Positions 1 through 12,283 of a DNA stretch of 64,000 nt are shown one piece after another. The translations under genes were made by a program, and so were the position numbers. This DNA is from Rattus norvegicus (Eukaryota; Chordata; Mammalia; Rodentia; Muridae). Below the pieces are notes generated by a model. It was not told the origin of the DNA. It ran no database searches and saw only the letters and a list, made by a program, of their open reading frames with translations. The stretch's first letter is position 1. Each line of letters opens with the position of its first letter. The stretch spans positions 56,662,002 to 56,726,001 of the forward strand of contig NC_086037.1 in NCBI RefSeq assembly GCF_036323735.1, written 5' to 3'.

Positions 1-35
1 TTAAAATTGAATTATGTGGTCAATCAGGCTTTCAG

Positions 36-175
36 GCCAGACATGGTGGCACATGTCTTTGATTCCAGCACTTATAAGGTAGAGGCAGGCAGGTCTCCAT
101 GAGTTCAAGGCTAGCCTGGTCTACTAGTGAGTTCTGGTCCAGCTAAGACTACATAGCGAGATCCTGTTCAAGAAG
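36..175 (+). mobile_element. B1 SINE
   Basis: From gccagacatggtggcacatg to gagatcctgttcaagaag. The 7SL-like middle (gttcaaggctagcctggtct) is clear. Confidence 0.85.
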
Positions 176-2439
176 TAAGCCAGCCAGCTCGTCAGACAGC
201 CAGACGGCCAACCAAAGACACAAGCGGCTTCTGGCACCTGGTTTATAATGACACTAGTGAGGGAAATGGTCTTCAGTCTCTAGTCACACTTCCCTGACCG
301 CGCTCGGAGATGCTAAGGAGGGCTGGGCTGGGCTTGGCTCGCTCTTAGAAGGAAGAAACAGGAACAGGGTTAGTCAGCGGTTTGTGGTGGTTGCCCTTCA
401 CCCCGACACCACCACTTGTTTTTATAGCAATATGAAGATAATTTAGAAAGGTCATGAGAAATAGTAGAAAACGTTCCAATTTGAAAGTGTCAAAGCGAGA
501 GATACTGTGGTTATCTGAATAAGCCTCACTGAGACTCACCAGTTCACATTTACCACACATACCTTTGGAAGCACACTTTGCTCTAGGGGAGAGTATGGTG
601 CTATTTTAAAGGAACAATCGTTATACCACAGCACCTCTCAATACTTGAGTTTGCACCTAAGACTCCTACAAACTCAACGCCTCATTTATACTGAAGAAAC
701 AATGCTGACAAAAGCTTTAACAGGGCAACCTCTGAATTTTCATCAGCGACAGTCCCTGGTCATACACATCCCAGCACAGCACATTTGGAGGAGTCTTAAT
801 CTCCTTTTAAACGTTCATCTCCAACAGTCTTCTGCCTCCTGGCCTTGGTGTCATTACTAATTTTTAAGAGTCTACTCTGGCTGTCTCATAGACTGTAGCT
901 CACTGGGTTTATCTGTCTCTCGGGGACAGATTGAGGTTACACATTTTTGCTGAGCTTGCTACTGTGAGGCTGATCTGCTGCTGCACCCTCTCAGTGGTGT
1001 ATGACCTGAGGTCAGAACAGTGAAGACACAGTGTGGGTCCCATGGTCAGGGATGACTATAGCTACACGGCCTCCCTCTGTTGAGAATTAATGTTCTCAGC
1101 AGCCCAGCTAGTCCTGGTTGCTTATTTCTTCTAGAACCTCATTTTGTAAGCCCAGCCATGTCTAAATACAGACGTGGTACAATGAACAGTGCAGGATCCT
1201 ATTAGAAGGATTAGCGGACACAAGACCTCCAGGATGATGAGCTCCTGCAGGAGAAATTCTGAAACTCAGGAGAGCAACACTAAAGACATGGCAAAGGATT
1301 CTGAGGTTACTACAGAGTCCTGGTCTCAACAGTACAGCAGTAAGGACAGGGCCTCCCAGGCCAACACACGAGAAATGCACTTAGATGTGTAAACCATGAG
1401 GGGTCAATGATGAGAAGCTGGTGGGAAGGCAGAGTCTCTGACTCTCAGACATCTAGGACATCCGACTCCTAAGTTTCCCTTGTCCAGTTCCATTCCAGTG
1501 CAGTTAGTTTACTTATTCCCAGGGAAAGGTAATTCCACAGCCCTTCCAGCAGCTTCCTTCCGGGAGTCATCCCAAGGTGAGGTAGGGGAGCCTCATGGTA
1601 AACAGGGAAAGGCACGCCACTGCTTCCTGGCAGGAAGGAAGGAAGGGAGAGGTGAGGACGTTGAGAGGGAATATCCAGTTTAATGGAAGAGGATCATGCA
1701 CAGAGAGGGGAGGATGTTTTGTCCCTGAGCTGCAAACAGCTGTTGCTTTCCTTTGTATTATCACATTAGGTTGAATGACTTATTGACCAACACAACAGAC
1801 CATTTACACTTCTGAGATGGAATTTTAAACAAATTATTAAACACAGCTTCTAAGAAAAACCGTGCTGACATTTTGCTTTATGTACAGCCCTGAGAACTCA
1901 GTGGAGGAAGACGAAGCTCATTTTCCAGATACTGATTCCATATGGGCTGCCAACCACTCCAAACAACAAAGCTAAGGGGAGCCCAGGCAGACTCGGAATC
2001 TGCCATTTAAAAGGTAAGGATCTCTCTGAAGGAGAACAGTGCCTAGCTTTCTGCTCTGACCCTGCCAAGCCCATGAAGGTCAGGCACGTGCTGGTCTGAG
2101 GGACAGAGCTATATGCTCACACAATTATACTCCTGTTAGGACAATATGGCTGAAGACATCTTTCTGAACTAGCCAGGGTGAGAAGCAAAGCAGGAGACTT
2201 ACGTGTCTCAATGATGGGCTGTTTGTCTATCTGCTGAGTGAAGACTTGGCATATTTCCTAAGCCCTGGTGTTCTGCTTTTTCCAGAACTTTCAGCATCCC
2301 TTCCTCCCCCAACCCTGTCTCCTTACAACAAACGAACCCTGCGGAGGCTGAGACACAGCCCACTGATGCGGCATTGGCCTAGCATTTCCTAGGATGCAGA
2401 GAGCCCGCCCGAGGTTTCAGTTGCAGTGTCAAGGAAACT

Positions 2440-2750
2440 AAGCATGCCAGCTCAGCACTCAGGAAGGGGATGCAGGAGGAGCAGAAATTCAAGGTCATTT
2501 TCAGCTACATTGAGTCTGAGCTCAGCATGGGACACATGAAACCCTGTCTCAAAACAAAGAGAATACCGAACAACCAACCACTGGTCAACATTTTAAAAGA
2601 CAGGTTTAGTGGTGCATGCCCATAATTCAGGGTTTGGGGTACTGAGGCAAGAGAGGAGTAGGAGTTCAACTTCAAATCCATCTATAAAGGCAGCTTGAGG
2701 CAGCATGAACTACATGTGATCCTCAGTAAAAACAAGGAAAAACCCAGATG
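2440..2750 (+). mobile_element. Two diverged B1/B4-type SINE fragments
   Basis: The first ends gaaaccctgtctcaaaac near 2555; the second starts ggtttagtggtgcatgccc near 2605. Both are strongly diverged. Confidence 0.5.
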
Positions 2751-3000
2751 TCAACTTAAGATAAATTTAGAATTCACAGGCATCTCCAAGGTTGAGGTCA
2801 TGTTTAAACGTCAGGACATGTGGTAGTCTCCATCAGTGCAGAAACAATTCCCTCAGTCCCATACCATAGGCACCCCAGTTAAACCGGCTGGTCTGCCCCT
2901 TATCAGGACCAGGAGGCACACTAAGCACACGGTACTAAATGGACTTACACGACCTGGCTCACATACACTTTGCAGACATTTCACCAAGCCTTTGCTAAAC

Positions 3001-3088
3001 TTTTTTGTTTTTTTGGAGCTGGGGACCGAACCCAGGGCCTTGCGCTTGCTAGGCAAGCGCTCTACCACTGAGCTAAATCCCCAACCCC
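3001..3088 (-). mobile_element. ID element (rat SINE)
   Basis: The reverse complement has the pol III A box (tagctcagtggtagagcg) and B box (ggttcggtccccagc) of the tRNA-Ala/BC1-derived ID family. Target-site duplication tttgctaaac is seen at 2991-3000 and 3089-3098. Confidence 0.95.
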
Positions 3089-3199
3089 TTTGCTAAACTT
3101 TTGACTGCCACTAAATATTATGTGAAATTCCAAGTGAGGAGATGGGGCTCTCCTACAGCAGCATTCAGTCTGGGGAGGAATGTGAGATACGGTTTGTGT

Positions 3200-3342
3200 T
3201 TGTGAGACAGCGTTGCTCTGTGTCGCCCCGACCACCCTGGCACTCCCTCTGTAGACCAGGTTACTCTTAAACTCACGGAAATCAGTTGGTTCTACCTCCG
3301 GAGTGCTGGGACTTAAGGTGTGAACTACTACCACGGAGAGAT
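3200..3342 (-). mobile_element. B1 SINE
   Basis: Antisense: gagacagcgttgctctgtg through gtagaccaggttactctt to gtgctgggacttaagg. Confidence 0.8.
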
Positions 3343-3416
3343 GTCCTTTTATTAGATGAGGAAGCCCCTAGCCCTCCTCCTATGGGGCCCAACTCCGAAA
3401 CTCCTTTTTGGTCAGC

Positions 3417-3441
3417 ATCTCCAACATGGCCGCTTACTCAG
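3417..3441 (+). repeat. 25-base exact repeat, first copy
   Basis: atctccaacatggccgctta plus ctcag, in unique sequence. It recurs exactly at 4252-4276 and includes a YY1-like AACATGGC core. Confidence 0.9.
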
Positions 3442-4230
3442 CTGCCAGAACAGTCAGTGTCTCTAGTCTCAGAGAAGCCACATCCTGCTAAAACCTCACT
3501 GGAAAATGCAATGTTTACCTCGACCTATCCTTCTACCTCTCAGGGCAGTTCCGTCTCTCCTCAGAATGTTCCACAACAGTTTTTGCCTTGTCATGCCACC
3601 CCTGCTAATCCAGAATCTAAGGGATCCCTGAGAAGCAAAGATCTATTATGCAAGTGATTCCTGGAAGGTAGCTGGAATCCCGCTTCACTCTGCTAAGAAA
3701 ATGCAAAGGATTTTTAACAAAGAAATAATCTCATGTTGCTTGGGATCAGCGGGAGAAAATTCTTTCTCCCCTTCACTCCCCTTTCCCTCTCTGTTGAACT
3801 CAGAAGTGGTTTTCATAGATGGTACCCATAGCCAGGCTATCTGTAAACCACAATATTGCTTCTTTAACAGGTGGGAGATTTTTACTCATTGCCATCAGTG
3901 ACCCCCCCAGCCCCAAATTCCCATCTTTAAGGCAAGAGAAAATGGTTAAACACAGCCTCTGACTGATCATTAGATGTTAAAGCAGCTTTCTCATATACAA
4001 ATTAGAAGGTTCTCCAATGCACAAATCCTACGCTAAATGATGCTGCCTCCCATTTGCATCCAGGCCCCTCAGTGCACCTGCTTTTGTGTTCATGGTCAAA
4101 ACATCTCCAAAGGGGATGACAATCGCAGGCTGTCACTGGCTGACAGGCCATGAAACAAAGCTAGCAGACCCACCAGACAACTAAGCCAACTAAGAGGCTG
4201 CTGTAAGATTCGAGTGTGACTGACCCTGCA

Positions 4231-4380
4231 GTAGCAGCACATGCCTTGTGGATCTCCAACATGGCCGCTTACTCAGGTCAGCCTGGTTGACAGAGAAAAT
4301 TCTAGGATGGCCAAGGCCACACAGAGAAACCCTGTCTTGAAAACAAACAAACAAACAAACAAACAACAAACAAACAGATG
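4231..4380 (+). mobile_element. B1 SINE rearranged by a 25-base insertion
   Basis: B1 pieces gcacatgccttgtggatctc and gtcagcctggttgacagag are present, but the usual centre is replaced by sequence identical to 3417-3441. The tail is a CAAA-type repeat. Confidence 0.75.
4252..4276 (+). repeat. 25-base exact repeat, second copy
   Basis: Identical to 3417-3441 but here set inside a B1 where B1 sequence would be expected. Confidence 0.9.
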
Positions 4381-4845
4381 AGAAAGAAAAAGAGAAGAGT
4401 TTGCTGTTTGTCCCCATGAACTGGCCACATGCTCTGGGGAACGTGGTGCCAAACTCCCTTGATGAGTGTGGCTCTCATGGTTTCTCAGTACAAAGCTTCC
4501 GCACACCTTAAAGGAGTGTATGGCTGCTCCTCTTTCCTGGGGGACCAGTGGCTTTGTGCTATCTGCCCCCCTGTCACCCTGAGGCTGGGCTAGTAATTCT
4601 GCCATGAATGTTCTCACAGTCCAGACAGGAAGGAGACTGAGCATGACCACTGACTGTCACAGCTCAACGTGGGCCCTCAAGAAAACCAGAACCCAACCCA
4701 AGCTTAGCCGCAACCACTCAACAAAGTTCTCCTGGGAATGAAAATGACGGACATCATCCAAGTATACGCTACTATCCTTATGCTCTGAAACAATTCATAT
4801 TCTCAGAGAATACAGAGTCCACCCACATAAGGCATATAATTCAAT

Positions 4846-5003
4846 GTGGGTTTTTTTTTTTGTTTTTTTTTTTTTTTGAAGGGGGTGACGTGGGGGAAGG
4901 TTCAAGATGTGGTGTCCCTGGCTGTTCTTGAACTCAGAGATCTGCCTGTCCCTGTCTTCAAAGTACTGCGATTAAAGGAGTGTACCACCATGGTCAGCAC
5001 AAT
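4846..5003 (-). mobile_element. B1 SINE
   Basis: Antisense, with a long T run then ctgttcttgaactcagagat and agtactgcgattaaagg. Confidence 0.8.
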
Positions 5004-5719
5004 GGTTTTCAATATATTACCATAATCTAATTTTAGAATACTTTGCCATTACCACAAAAATTCTCATAGTGAGTATGGGTAGGATAGCACAATGCCTGAG
5101 AAGTATTTGTGTAGCAAAGTTCTAGGTGTTACCAATACTACCTTGGATCTTTGAAAAACACTGGTTACTAAGGTTTTGCAACCAATGAAGAGAATTATTT
5201 ACCCTACCCTGTAATTACTAAACATTTATTTGTAATCTGGACAAGTTAAGTTCTCTGAATCTCAAGTAATCAATTAGTAAAATGAGAGTAATGATAACCA
5301 CATTGAAGGATGATAATTAATAACTAAGCCAGAAATACGACACTGATAAACTCTTATCTATGGAATGCCTTCAGTGAGCCAAACCCCCTGGTGGCCACTG
5401 GAGACAGAGTTCTTCTCCTTTAACTCAGTCACAGGAGACAAATATGCAAACAGGCAGTTCCTTTCTTTAAAAACTGCACACGGGAAGTGCAGCTGAGCAG
5501 GACCGGGATTGAAGAGGTGAGGAAAGAAGAGAGGAAAGCAGTGTCTCATTAGAAGGGCAGAAGAAATGTGACAGAAGCAGTGGAACAGAGGTCAAAGGTC
5601 AGAGCATCTGCACAGTGGAGAATGCCACAGTGCTCGGCACACTACAGAAAATACGGTTTTCCAGATGTCTCCATGTGTCCCAAACAAGTGCACTCTAAAA
5701 TCCATACACATACAAATTT

Positions 5720-5882
5720 AAAACTTTTAAATATTTATTTTTATGTATGTGTATTTGTCCACATTTTGAGTAGGTTTTGAGGGCTCTAAAAGGAGTTTTG
5801 GATCCCACGGAATTGGGGTTAAGGTAGTTGTGAACCTGGTATGAACGCTAGGTACCAAACTTTGGCCCTGGAAGAGCAGAAA
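5720..5882 (-). mobile_element. Old B3-type SINE
   Basis: Antisense remnant: atttatttttatgtatgtg through ggtaccaaactttggccctgg to gaagagcag. Confidence 0.55.
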
Positions 5883-6369
5883 GCACAGTTGAGTGATGAG
5901 GGTCCCTGTGGTCCCCAGGTTTAAACTGTTACTGCTAGGGACAGTAGTGGACTTGGGGTCTAAGAGCTGCCTGTTCTGCTGTTGGGAAGGTAAGTCATGT
6001 CTGGCAGCAAGGTACATTTCACCCACCACACCCCCAGAAAAAACCTTGAATTTCAAACCAAGAAAAGTCTATCTATTGCGTCAAAACTCCCCAATTCCCA
6101 GAACAGCTTTCTATGTAGCCTTGATCTGATTGGTAATTTCAGTTTCTCTGAAGATCTTTGGGAGCTTCTAAGAGTCACCTTTTGGACATTTTTCCTAACA
6201 TTCACTTACTGGATGTGTTACTTCTAAGGCACTGGTACTATAATGCTCTCATGACACACAAGTGTTCTGACTTCAGTCTGGACTATTTTCTCTAACTTAG
6301 TCTTACACACCCAACTGCCCACTGCAGTCTCCAAGGGGATACACGAGATATGCTCTACCTGAAACCCTC

Positions 6370-6920
6370 CACATCTTAGCTAACCCATCTTGTTGCCTTG
6401 ACCTCTACTTCAGGAAACAGCCCACATGGGCCAAGTCTCTAGCCACTTCTTCAACCTAGGCTCCTCTCTCTCATATCCTTTTGGTCAGCTTCTTCGCCTC
6501 CCGAAGTCTCTGCTGGAGAGAACACTGGCCGGCCAGTTAACACTCAGCTGTCACACTCACGCTCCTGCTCCACCACCCCTCCTCATCTTCTGTATTCCCC
6601 ACACACTACCTCTTTCCTGCAGTGCCTACGATTCACGTATACTTATGCAGTACATACTTGCTTACGCAGTATGTATTTACTGCATACTTTCTTTGTATCT
6701 CCCTCTAGAAATGGAAATTCCACGAGAGCTGAACCAACTTCTCTTTGCCCAGCCCACTGCCGAGGATCAAAGCTATACTGTTAGGCTCCAGAGACAAACA
6801 CTACACGAATGTGCTAGTCCCCAGTGAGCTTTGTTCAGATGTGACCTAAATACTTGGCACACTTCCTGGTCCTGCTATACACTCCATAAATATTTGTTAA
6901 AAGAATGTATGAATCTTGGG
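6370..6920 (+). mobile_element. Possible old L2/MIR fragment
   Basis: The region ends with cataaatatttgttaaaaga followed by atgtatgaat, close to the common L2/MIR 3' end, and contains ctccctctagaaatggaaat upstream. The 5' limit is uncertain. Confidence 0.4.
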
Positions 6921-7574
6921 AAATATCAATTTTGTATATCATGCATAAACTCTCCTAAGTGAAATGCATTTAAGAAAACTGCACGGGTTAGGGTCTTCGT
7001 GACTGCCCTTCCCTAGCCACTCCCAGTGCAGCTGTGGGCTTTGAATATGCAGAGGAAAACTGTTTACTGTCACATATGACAGACATTCTTACACAGTTGT
7101 CAGCAGCTTGGAACTTACTGTAGCTGGCCTGTACCTTCCTGAGGTCTGCAGAATGTTGTATTACTTGTCATAAACTCTAATCCTAGATACTTAGTCACAA
7201 TCCCATATATGACAAGAACCACAGAGGAAGAGTAGAAAGGAAGGCTGATGAATCTTCTTCCTTCTTCTAGGACAGAATTTACAGAAAGTGAAAGAAATTT
7301 TATGTGAAAATGGAACTCTGTAAAAACAATCATAAAACCAACTGAAGACTTCCTATTGTGCAGGCTTTCTTCACTTTGATGACACAGCTGAGCTACTTTT
7401 TCTGGTGTGTGTTTTTGGAGGGGCAGTAGGGCTTGTGTATGCGTTTTGGGGGTTAGTGTTGTATGTGGGCATATGTACAAGGATGTGTTGCTAGCAACAG
7501 GACACTAGGTAAGCATTCTGTCCCCAACACTGTATACTCCGGTCTTTGGGAAGCAGGGCTATTTTCAAAGTTAT

Positions 7575-7652
7575 ATCTAACTTGATGAACATAATAAAGT
7601 TCTATCTAACTTGGTGAACATAATAAAGTTCTATCTAACTTGATGAACATGA
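7575..7652. repeat. 29-base tandem repeat
   Basis: Unit atctaacttgatgaacataa plus taaagttct, in 2.7 copies with a single G/A difference in the second copy. Confidence 0.93.
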
Positions 7653-7959
7653 ACATCATCGGAGCAGTTAGCTAACTCAACACTCACACAACTGCAGATT
7701 CGCTACAGGCAAAAGATAGCTGCAGGCAATGGAGCCCTCCCTCCAGCTATGCCCAGCCACACCAAAGTGAGACTCATGCAGACACTAGCTTCCTATTTCC
7801 TGGGGACTTGAGCTGTGTGCACAGCAGAACATGAAAGGCAGTGAGTGACACTAGCTAGAAGAGGTGCAAAAGGAAACTGGTGTTTCTCACTGGTGGGGTT
7901 CCTAGTGCCCACTACGGGCCTCAGAGACAAAAAGAAGACTAGAAAACTTCCTAAGATCC

Positions 7960-8075
7960 AGGTACGATGGCTCAGATCTGTGATTTAGTCCTTGGCAGAT
8001 CGATCATGGAGAATTACCATGACCTAAAGGCTAGGCAAGCTACACAGAAAAACCCTGTCTCAAAAACAAACAAGA
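7960..8075 (+). mobile_element. Diverged B1 SINE
   Basis: Weak head (gatccaggtacgatggctca) and a clear 3' end (aaccctgtctcaaaaac). Confidence 0.55.
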
Positions 8076-9061
8076 GGACCATAGAAACTTTCAGAGGAGG
8101 AGGGGTGAAGTGAGGTCAGACACAAAGACCCCCAAACTCTAAATAGTTCTGCACTCTCAAGAGCAGTCCTGGACACTGGAAGCCTAACGGCTGGCAGAGC
8201 AGTCCTCCCGCCATCCTGAAGGCACTTCTCACCTGCAGGGATGGATGAGCAGTGAAGTGAAGGCAGACCAGTCATTCCACACACTTAACCTCTCCCAAGT
8301 CTGTTCCTCAGGAAGGCACTAAAAGATGAGGCCTATCACAACCCAGAAAATAAACCTAAAAGGAGGGAGTTACAGGCAGGGGAATAGGAAAGGTCCACAA
8401 AAGGGTAAAAGGCAGCCCTAGAAAAAGCTGCACAGAAGACTGACAGACCAAAGAGCAAAGAACTGAGGAGGAAAGACTTGAGACGGGACTAGGAAGGACT
8501 GGAGAAAGATGGGTAGATTATAGAACGCAGGCTAGGATTATGGCTTGATCAGAATAGGTGCCTAGCATTTGTGAGGACTTGACTTTGTTACTCCATCATA
8601 AAAAAAAAAAATCCAACTTAGGAGAATATAAGACAATAAGTATATAATATAGTAGATTCTTCAGGCAGATTTTAAGCTTTGATGGAGCATGGAAGAAACT
8701 GAAACACAGACAATCAACCAAATAATAAAACATACATTATTTGTGAAAAACATAGAGTCCACACCCTTTAGGTACTGAGCAACACACACACAATGACTGC
8801 TATGAAGAAAAGGTGCTGAGGGTGAAAGCTGGTGCAAGAATTCCTAACCTCCTTGCCTCACATGGGAGGGCAGGCAGCTGCTTAGGTTTTCTACCTTGAA
8901 AACAGAATCCAGGGCCTTCTGCATGCTAAACATGAGTTCTACCCAATGAGCTACGTCCAGCCAAGTTGGAGCTTCTTAAAAACTAGAGGAAAATAACAGA
9001 ATGTGTAAAACTTCTAACAAGCAGAACTACAGAAGCATATTATTTTAAAATATGGTAGAAA

Positions 9062-9133
9062 ACACACACACACACACGCACACACACCACACGCGCGCGC
9101 GCGCGCGCACACACACACGTACACACTCACTCA
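9062..9133. repeat. Compound (CA)n(CG)n(CA)n microsatellite
   Basis: Alternating purine-pyrimidine with a core of eight CG steps (gcgcgcgcgcgcgcgc) between two CA runs. CG runs of this length are rare in mammalian DNA. Confidence 0.95.
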
Positions 9134-9141
9134 CACTCTCA

Positions 9142-9310
9142 CTGGGATATGATAGAGTTCATGGCACAGACTTTCAATTCTAGCACCCAAAATGCAGAGA
9201 CAGGTAACAGTTCTCTCTAAGGCTAGCCCAGACTATTCATAGAGTTCCAGGCTAGCCAGGACTACATAGTAAGACCCTAACCTATATTAAACAACAACAA
9301 AAAACTTAAA
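9142..9310 (+). mobile_element. Diverged B1 SINE
   Basis: Contains ttccaggctagccaggacta and an A/C tail. It follows a CA/CG repeat. Confidence 0.65.
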
Positions 9311-10241
9311 AAAAAAAATTTGATAGCAAATTTTGATTAACCTTAAAGCCTCCTTTTGGGGGAAAAGTTGCAGTGTGACTCAATTGTGTAGCATATGCCA
9401 GGCCTATGTGAATTCAATTTAACATCCACCTAAAGCGGAAAATCCAGGGAGTCTGCCCCATGTGTCTTCCTCATCTTCCCACCGTGAGGCTGTCCTTTCC
9501 TCCTCTCCTGCTGCAGTCCTCTGCACCCTGCTTGCTCTTACTGAACACCATGCTTACGGATCTGCAAGTCCCTCCATGGCATCAAAGGTCCCAGATGGGG
9601 CTGTTTTCCCGGCATCTGTGTGTGTCACCTCTCAATTAGTCCATGTGCTCATTCACAATGCCCAGCACTCCTTCCTCCGTGCCAGCAGCCATGCTGAAGC
9701 CAGGGACACAGTGTACCCAGGTTCCTGTTCTTGGGAGCTCTGGCTCCTAACACTGCATGATAAATAGAATACCAAGAACTTCTGCTGCCTGCTTCTCCCT
9801 CCAACGCTGCTAAATATTGTTTAGTGTTCCTTAGAATTCTGTCTAAGAACCACCCCACAAGATGGCTGTGTGGGTGAAGGCTGCCAAGCCTGATCACCTG
9901 TGTTTCATTCCTAGACTCCACGTAGTAGGAGAAAACTGACCCCACAAGTTGTCCTTTTACCTTCATATGTGTGCATACAAATAGAAACACTGTCAAAAGG
10001 GACCCCACTAGGAACCTAAAGCATCCTTTAGGAGGAAGGCAACAGCCTCTACACATTACTAGGAATACACTGGGGGTGAGGACCAGCATTTGAGCATACT
10101 TTTGCTTTCTTTGCTGAAGCACAAGTAGTTACCCAAACATTAAAGCCTAGACAGAAGCTGATTTGGCCGTAACTGGGTGTGGTTACTAAAAAGAGGCAGG
10201 TTTAGAAAACAATGAATGTATAGACTTAAGATTCAGGAGTG

Positions 10242-10406
10242 GGGCTGGAGAGATGGCTCAGTGGTTAAGAGCACTGACTGCTCTTCCAGAGGTCCTGAGT
10301 TCAATTCCCAGCAACCACATGGTGACTCACAACCATCTGGAATGGGATCCGATGCCCTCTTCTGGTGTGTCTGAAGATAGCTACAGTGTACTCATATAAA
10401 TAAAAT
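10242..10406 (+). mobile_element. B2 SINE
   Basis: Typical B2 from ggctggagagatggctcag to aataaaat. Duplication taagattcaggagtgg flanks it. Confidence 0.93.
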
Positions 10407-10929
10407 AAGATTCAGGAGTGGCCAGAATGGATAGCTCATCTTCTGTATCTGGCTTTGAATCCCCTCTTTAGGCAAAATTCACTTAACTTATTGCTCTTTC
10501 TCCATTAAAACTCTCATTGAGTACAGTGCTGGAATGAAGACCGGTGAGAAGCTAGAATATTCTTTTAGTACCTGACAGAAAAGGTTTCTCAGAATCCCAC
10601 TTCTTAGTAGATGACTGGATGCTGGATAACTGATAACCAGAGCACGAAGAGTTAATTGTCTGTGACAATGACCCTCCCTCTACAACTAATCAGCTCTTCT
10701 CCAAGTACACTGCATCCAAGTAGCACACTTTTGCTCTTATTTTGAAGGCTCTAGGCGGGCTATCTAATCTCCAGGAAAAAAAATGAAACAAATTCCAGCT
10801 CTTAAAACACAAAGCTGGTCTTGTTGACCAGGGCTACTTCTGTGGGCGATGCTGTAGCACCACTCTGCAGCTGTGAGGGTTGCTCCAGGAGACAGGAGCT
10901 TGGGAAAAAAACAAAACAAAACAAAGCAA

Positions 10930-11040
10930 ACTCACCACTGATGTGATGGTTCACTCCTGTAGTGCCAGCATTTAGGAGGCTGAGGCAGGATGATGATCAA
11001 TCCAAAGCCAGCCTTAGCTCCATAGTGAAACTCCACCTCA
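10930..11040 (+). mobile_element. B1 SINE with an ID pair in its tail
   Basis: Contains gtgatggttcactcctgtag and gaggctgaggcaggatgatg. The tandem ID insertion begins within its 3' end. Confidence 0.65.
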
Positions 11041-11054
11041 GAAATGTCAAAGGT

Positions 11055-11165
11055 GGGGCTGGGGATTTAGCTCAGTGGTAGAGCGCTTACCTAGGAAGCG
11101 CAAGGCCCTGGGTTCGGTCCCCAGCTCCGAAAAAAAAGAACCAAAAAAAAAAAAAAAAAAAAAAA
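11055..11165 (+). mobile_element. ID element, left copy of a tandem pair
   Basis: Full-length ID body with the variant cttacctaggaagcgcaag and an A tail containing AAAGAACC. Its left flank, agaaatgtcaaagg, is repeated only after the second ID copy. Confidence 0.95.
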
Positions 11166-11178
11166 GAGCACTGGCTGT

Positions 11179-11280
11179 GGGGCTGGGGATTTAGCTCAGT
11201 GGTAGAGTGCTTACCCAGGAAGTGCAAGGCCCTGGGTTCGGTCCCCAGCTCCGAAAAAAAGAACCAAAAAAAAAAAAAAA
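11179..11280 (+). mobile_element. ID element, right copy of a tandem pair
   Basis: Second ID body, variant cttacccaggaagtgcaag, again with a GAACC-bearing tail. It ends at agaaatgtcaaagg (11281-11294), the partner of the duplication at 11040-11053. Thirteen bases (agagcactggctg), resembling the inside of a B2, separate the two copies. Confidence 0.95.
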
Positions 11281-11699
11281 AGAAATGTCAAAGGAGCAGT
11301 ACTGTGTAGTCTTTGTGCCTGTCTTGTTCCAATGGAGGCCAAGCGGACTGTACCTTAGAGTCAGGCACTCATGGCATGGCAGAAGGGCGATGGATCTTGA
11401 ATCTTTTCCCACACTCTATTCCTCCCACCCCCATACTGAGATGTATTATGCATAGTAAAACACTGGCCCTCAGTCTACCAGAGAACACTTCCATTCTGGA
11501 AAGTTCTCTGATACTTTCCTATGTCCAGTAATCACTGTTCTGACTCCTCTCATACGTGCCACCTCATCTTGAACTACAAAGAGATAGGGCAGTGTGGTAT
11601 CTACCCTTGTGCGATTGCTGTCCTTACCAGCACAGTGCTCCTCAGACTCGGGTTTGACGTGTACTAGTGAACAGTCCTCGGTATCACCTCTGCTAATCC

Positions 11700-11990
11700 A
11701 TCCTCCCATCCCGGGACACCTGGGCTGTTTGCACTTTTACACTATTAGGGATAAAACAGTGTAAATAAAACAAAATGGTTGCATGAAGTCTCTAAACTCC
11801 ACACATTCTCACTTCTTTTGAATAAAAACAGAAGCAGACTTGCTAGTGTGCAGTGGGTGCACATTAAACCAACGACAATGCCCAGTAGTTCTCCAAACTC
11901 TCCTAAGCACTTCCGGTAAGTTCTGTGTCCATGCCAACATTCAGTGTTCCTCATCTCATCAAGTAACATGGAGGGTGACTCTCACTTCCT
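11700..11990 (-). mobile_element. Possible old LINE-1 fragment
   Basis: Resembles the antisense 3' part of old L1M elements (gataaaacagtgtaaataaa, then ttctccaaactctcctaagc). Strongly diverged. Confidence 0.35.
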
Positions 11991-12230
11991 TGAAATCTCT
12001 TTATGAGGAACATAGTTTTGTGTACTTAGTTATCTATCTTCTTTTATAAAGTCTATCAATTTTTATTTAAAACACTGGGTTGTCTTATGCAGTCAAATTA
12101 TATATACAGATATGTATGCATATACCAAAATACCTCCAGTAAACATTTCCTATCTTTCCCTGCCTACTTATTTTCTTAATAATATTTCTTGATTAGCAAG
12201 AGAGGTACCCACATGGCTACTGGGTCAACA

Positions 12231-12253
12231 CGAGAGAGAGAGAGAGAGAGAGA
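12231..12253. repeat. (GA)n microsatellite
   Basis: About 11 GA units following acac. Confidence 0.95.
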
Positions 12254-12283
12254 TCAATGCCTCAGATTTAAAGATCAAATAGG

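Noticed and set aside
3286..3657. 123-residue plus-strand open frame, Pro/Ser-rich
   Set aside because: It starts inside an antisense B1 and shows no known domain, splice context or codon bias. Likely chance.
9462..9767. 101-residue open frame starting MSSSSSHRE
   Set aside because: No family resemblance and no promoter or splice signals. The opposite strand has an equally long open frame.
11055..11130. tRNA-like gene (A and B boxes)
   Set aside because: The pol III boxes belong to ID SINEs, which derive from tRNA-Ala/BC1. None of the copies here has a tRNA acceptor stem or the BC1 unique 3' region.
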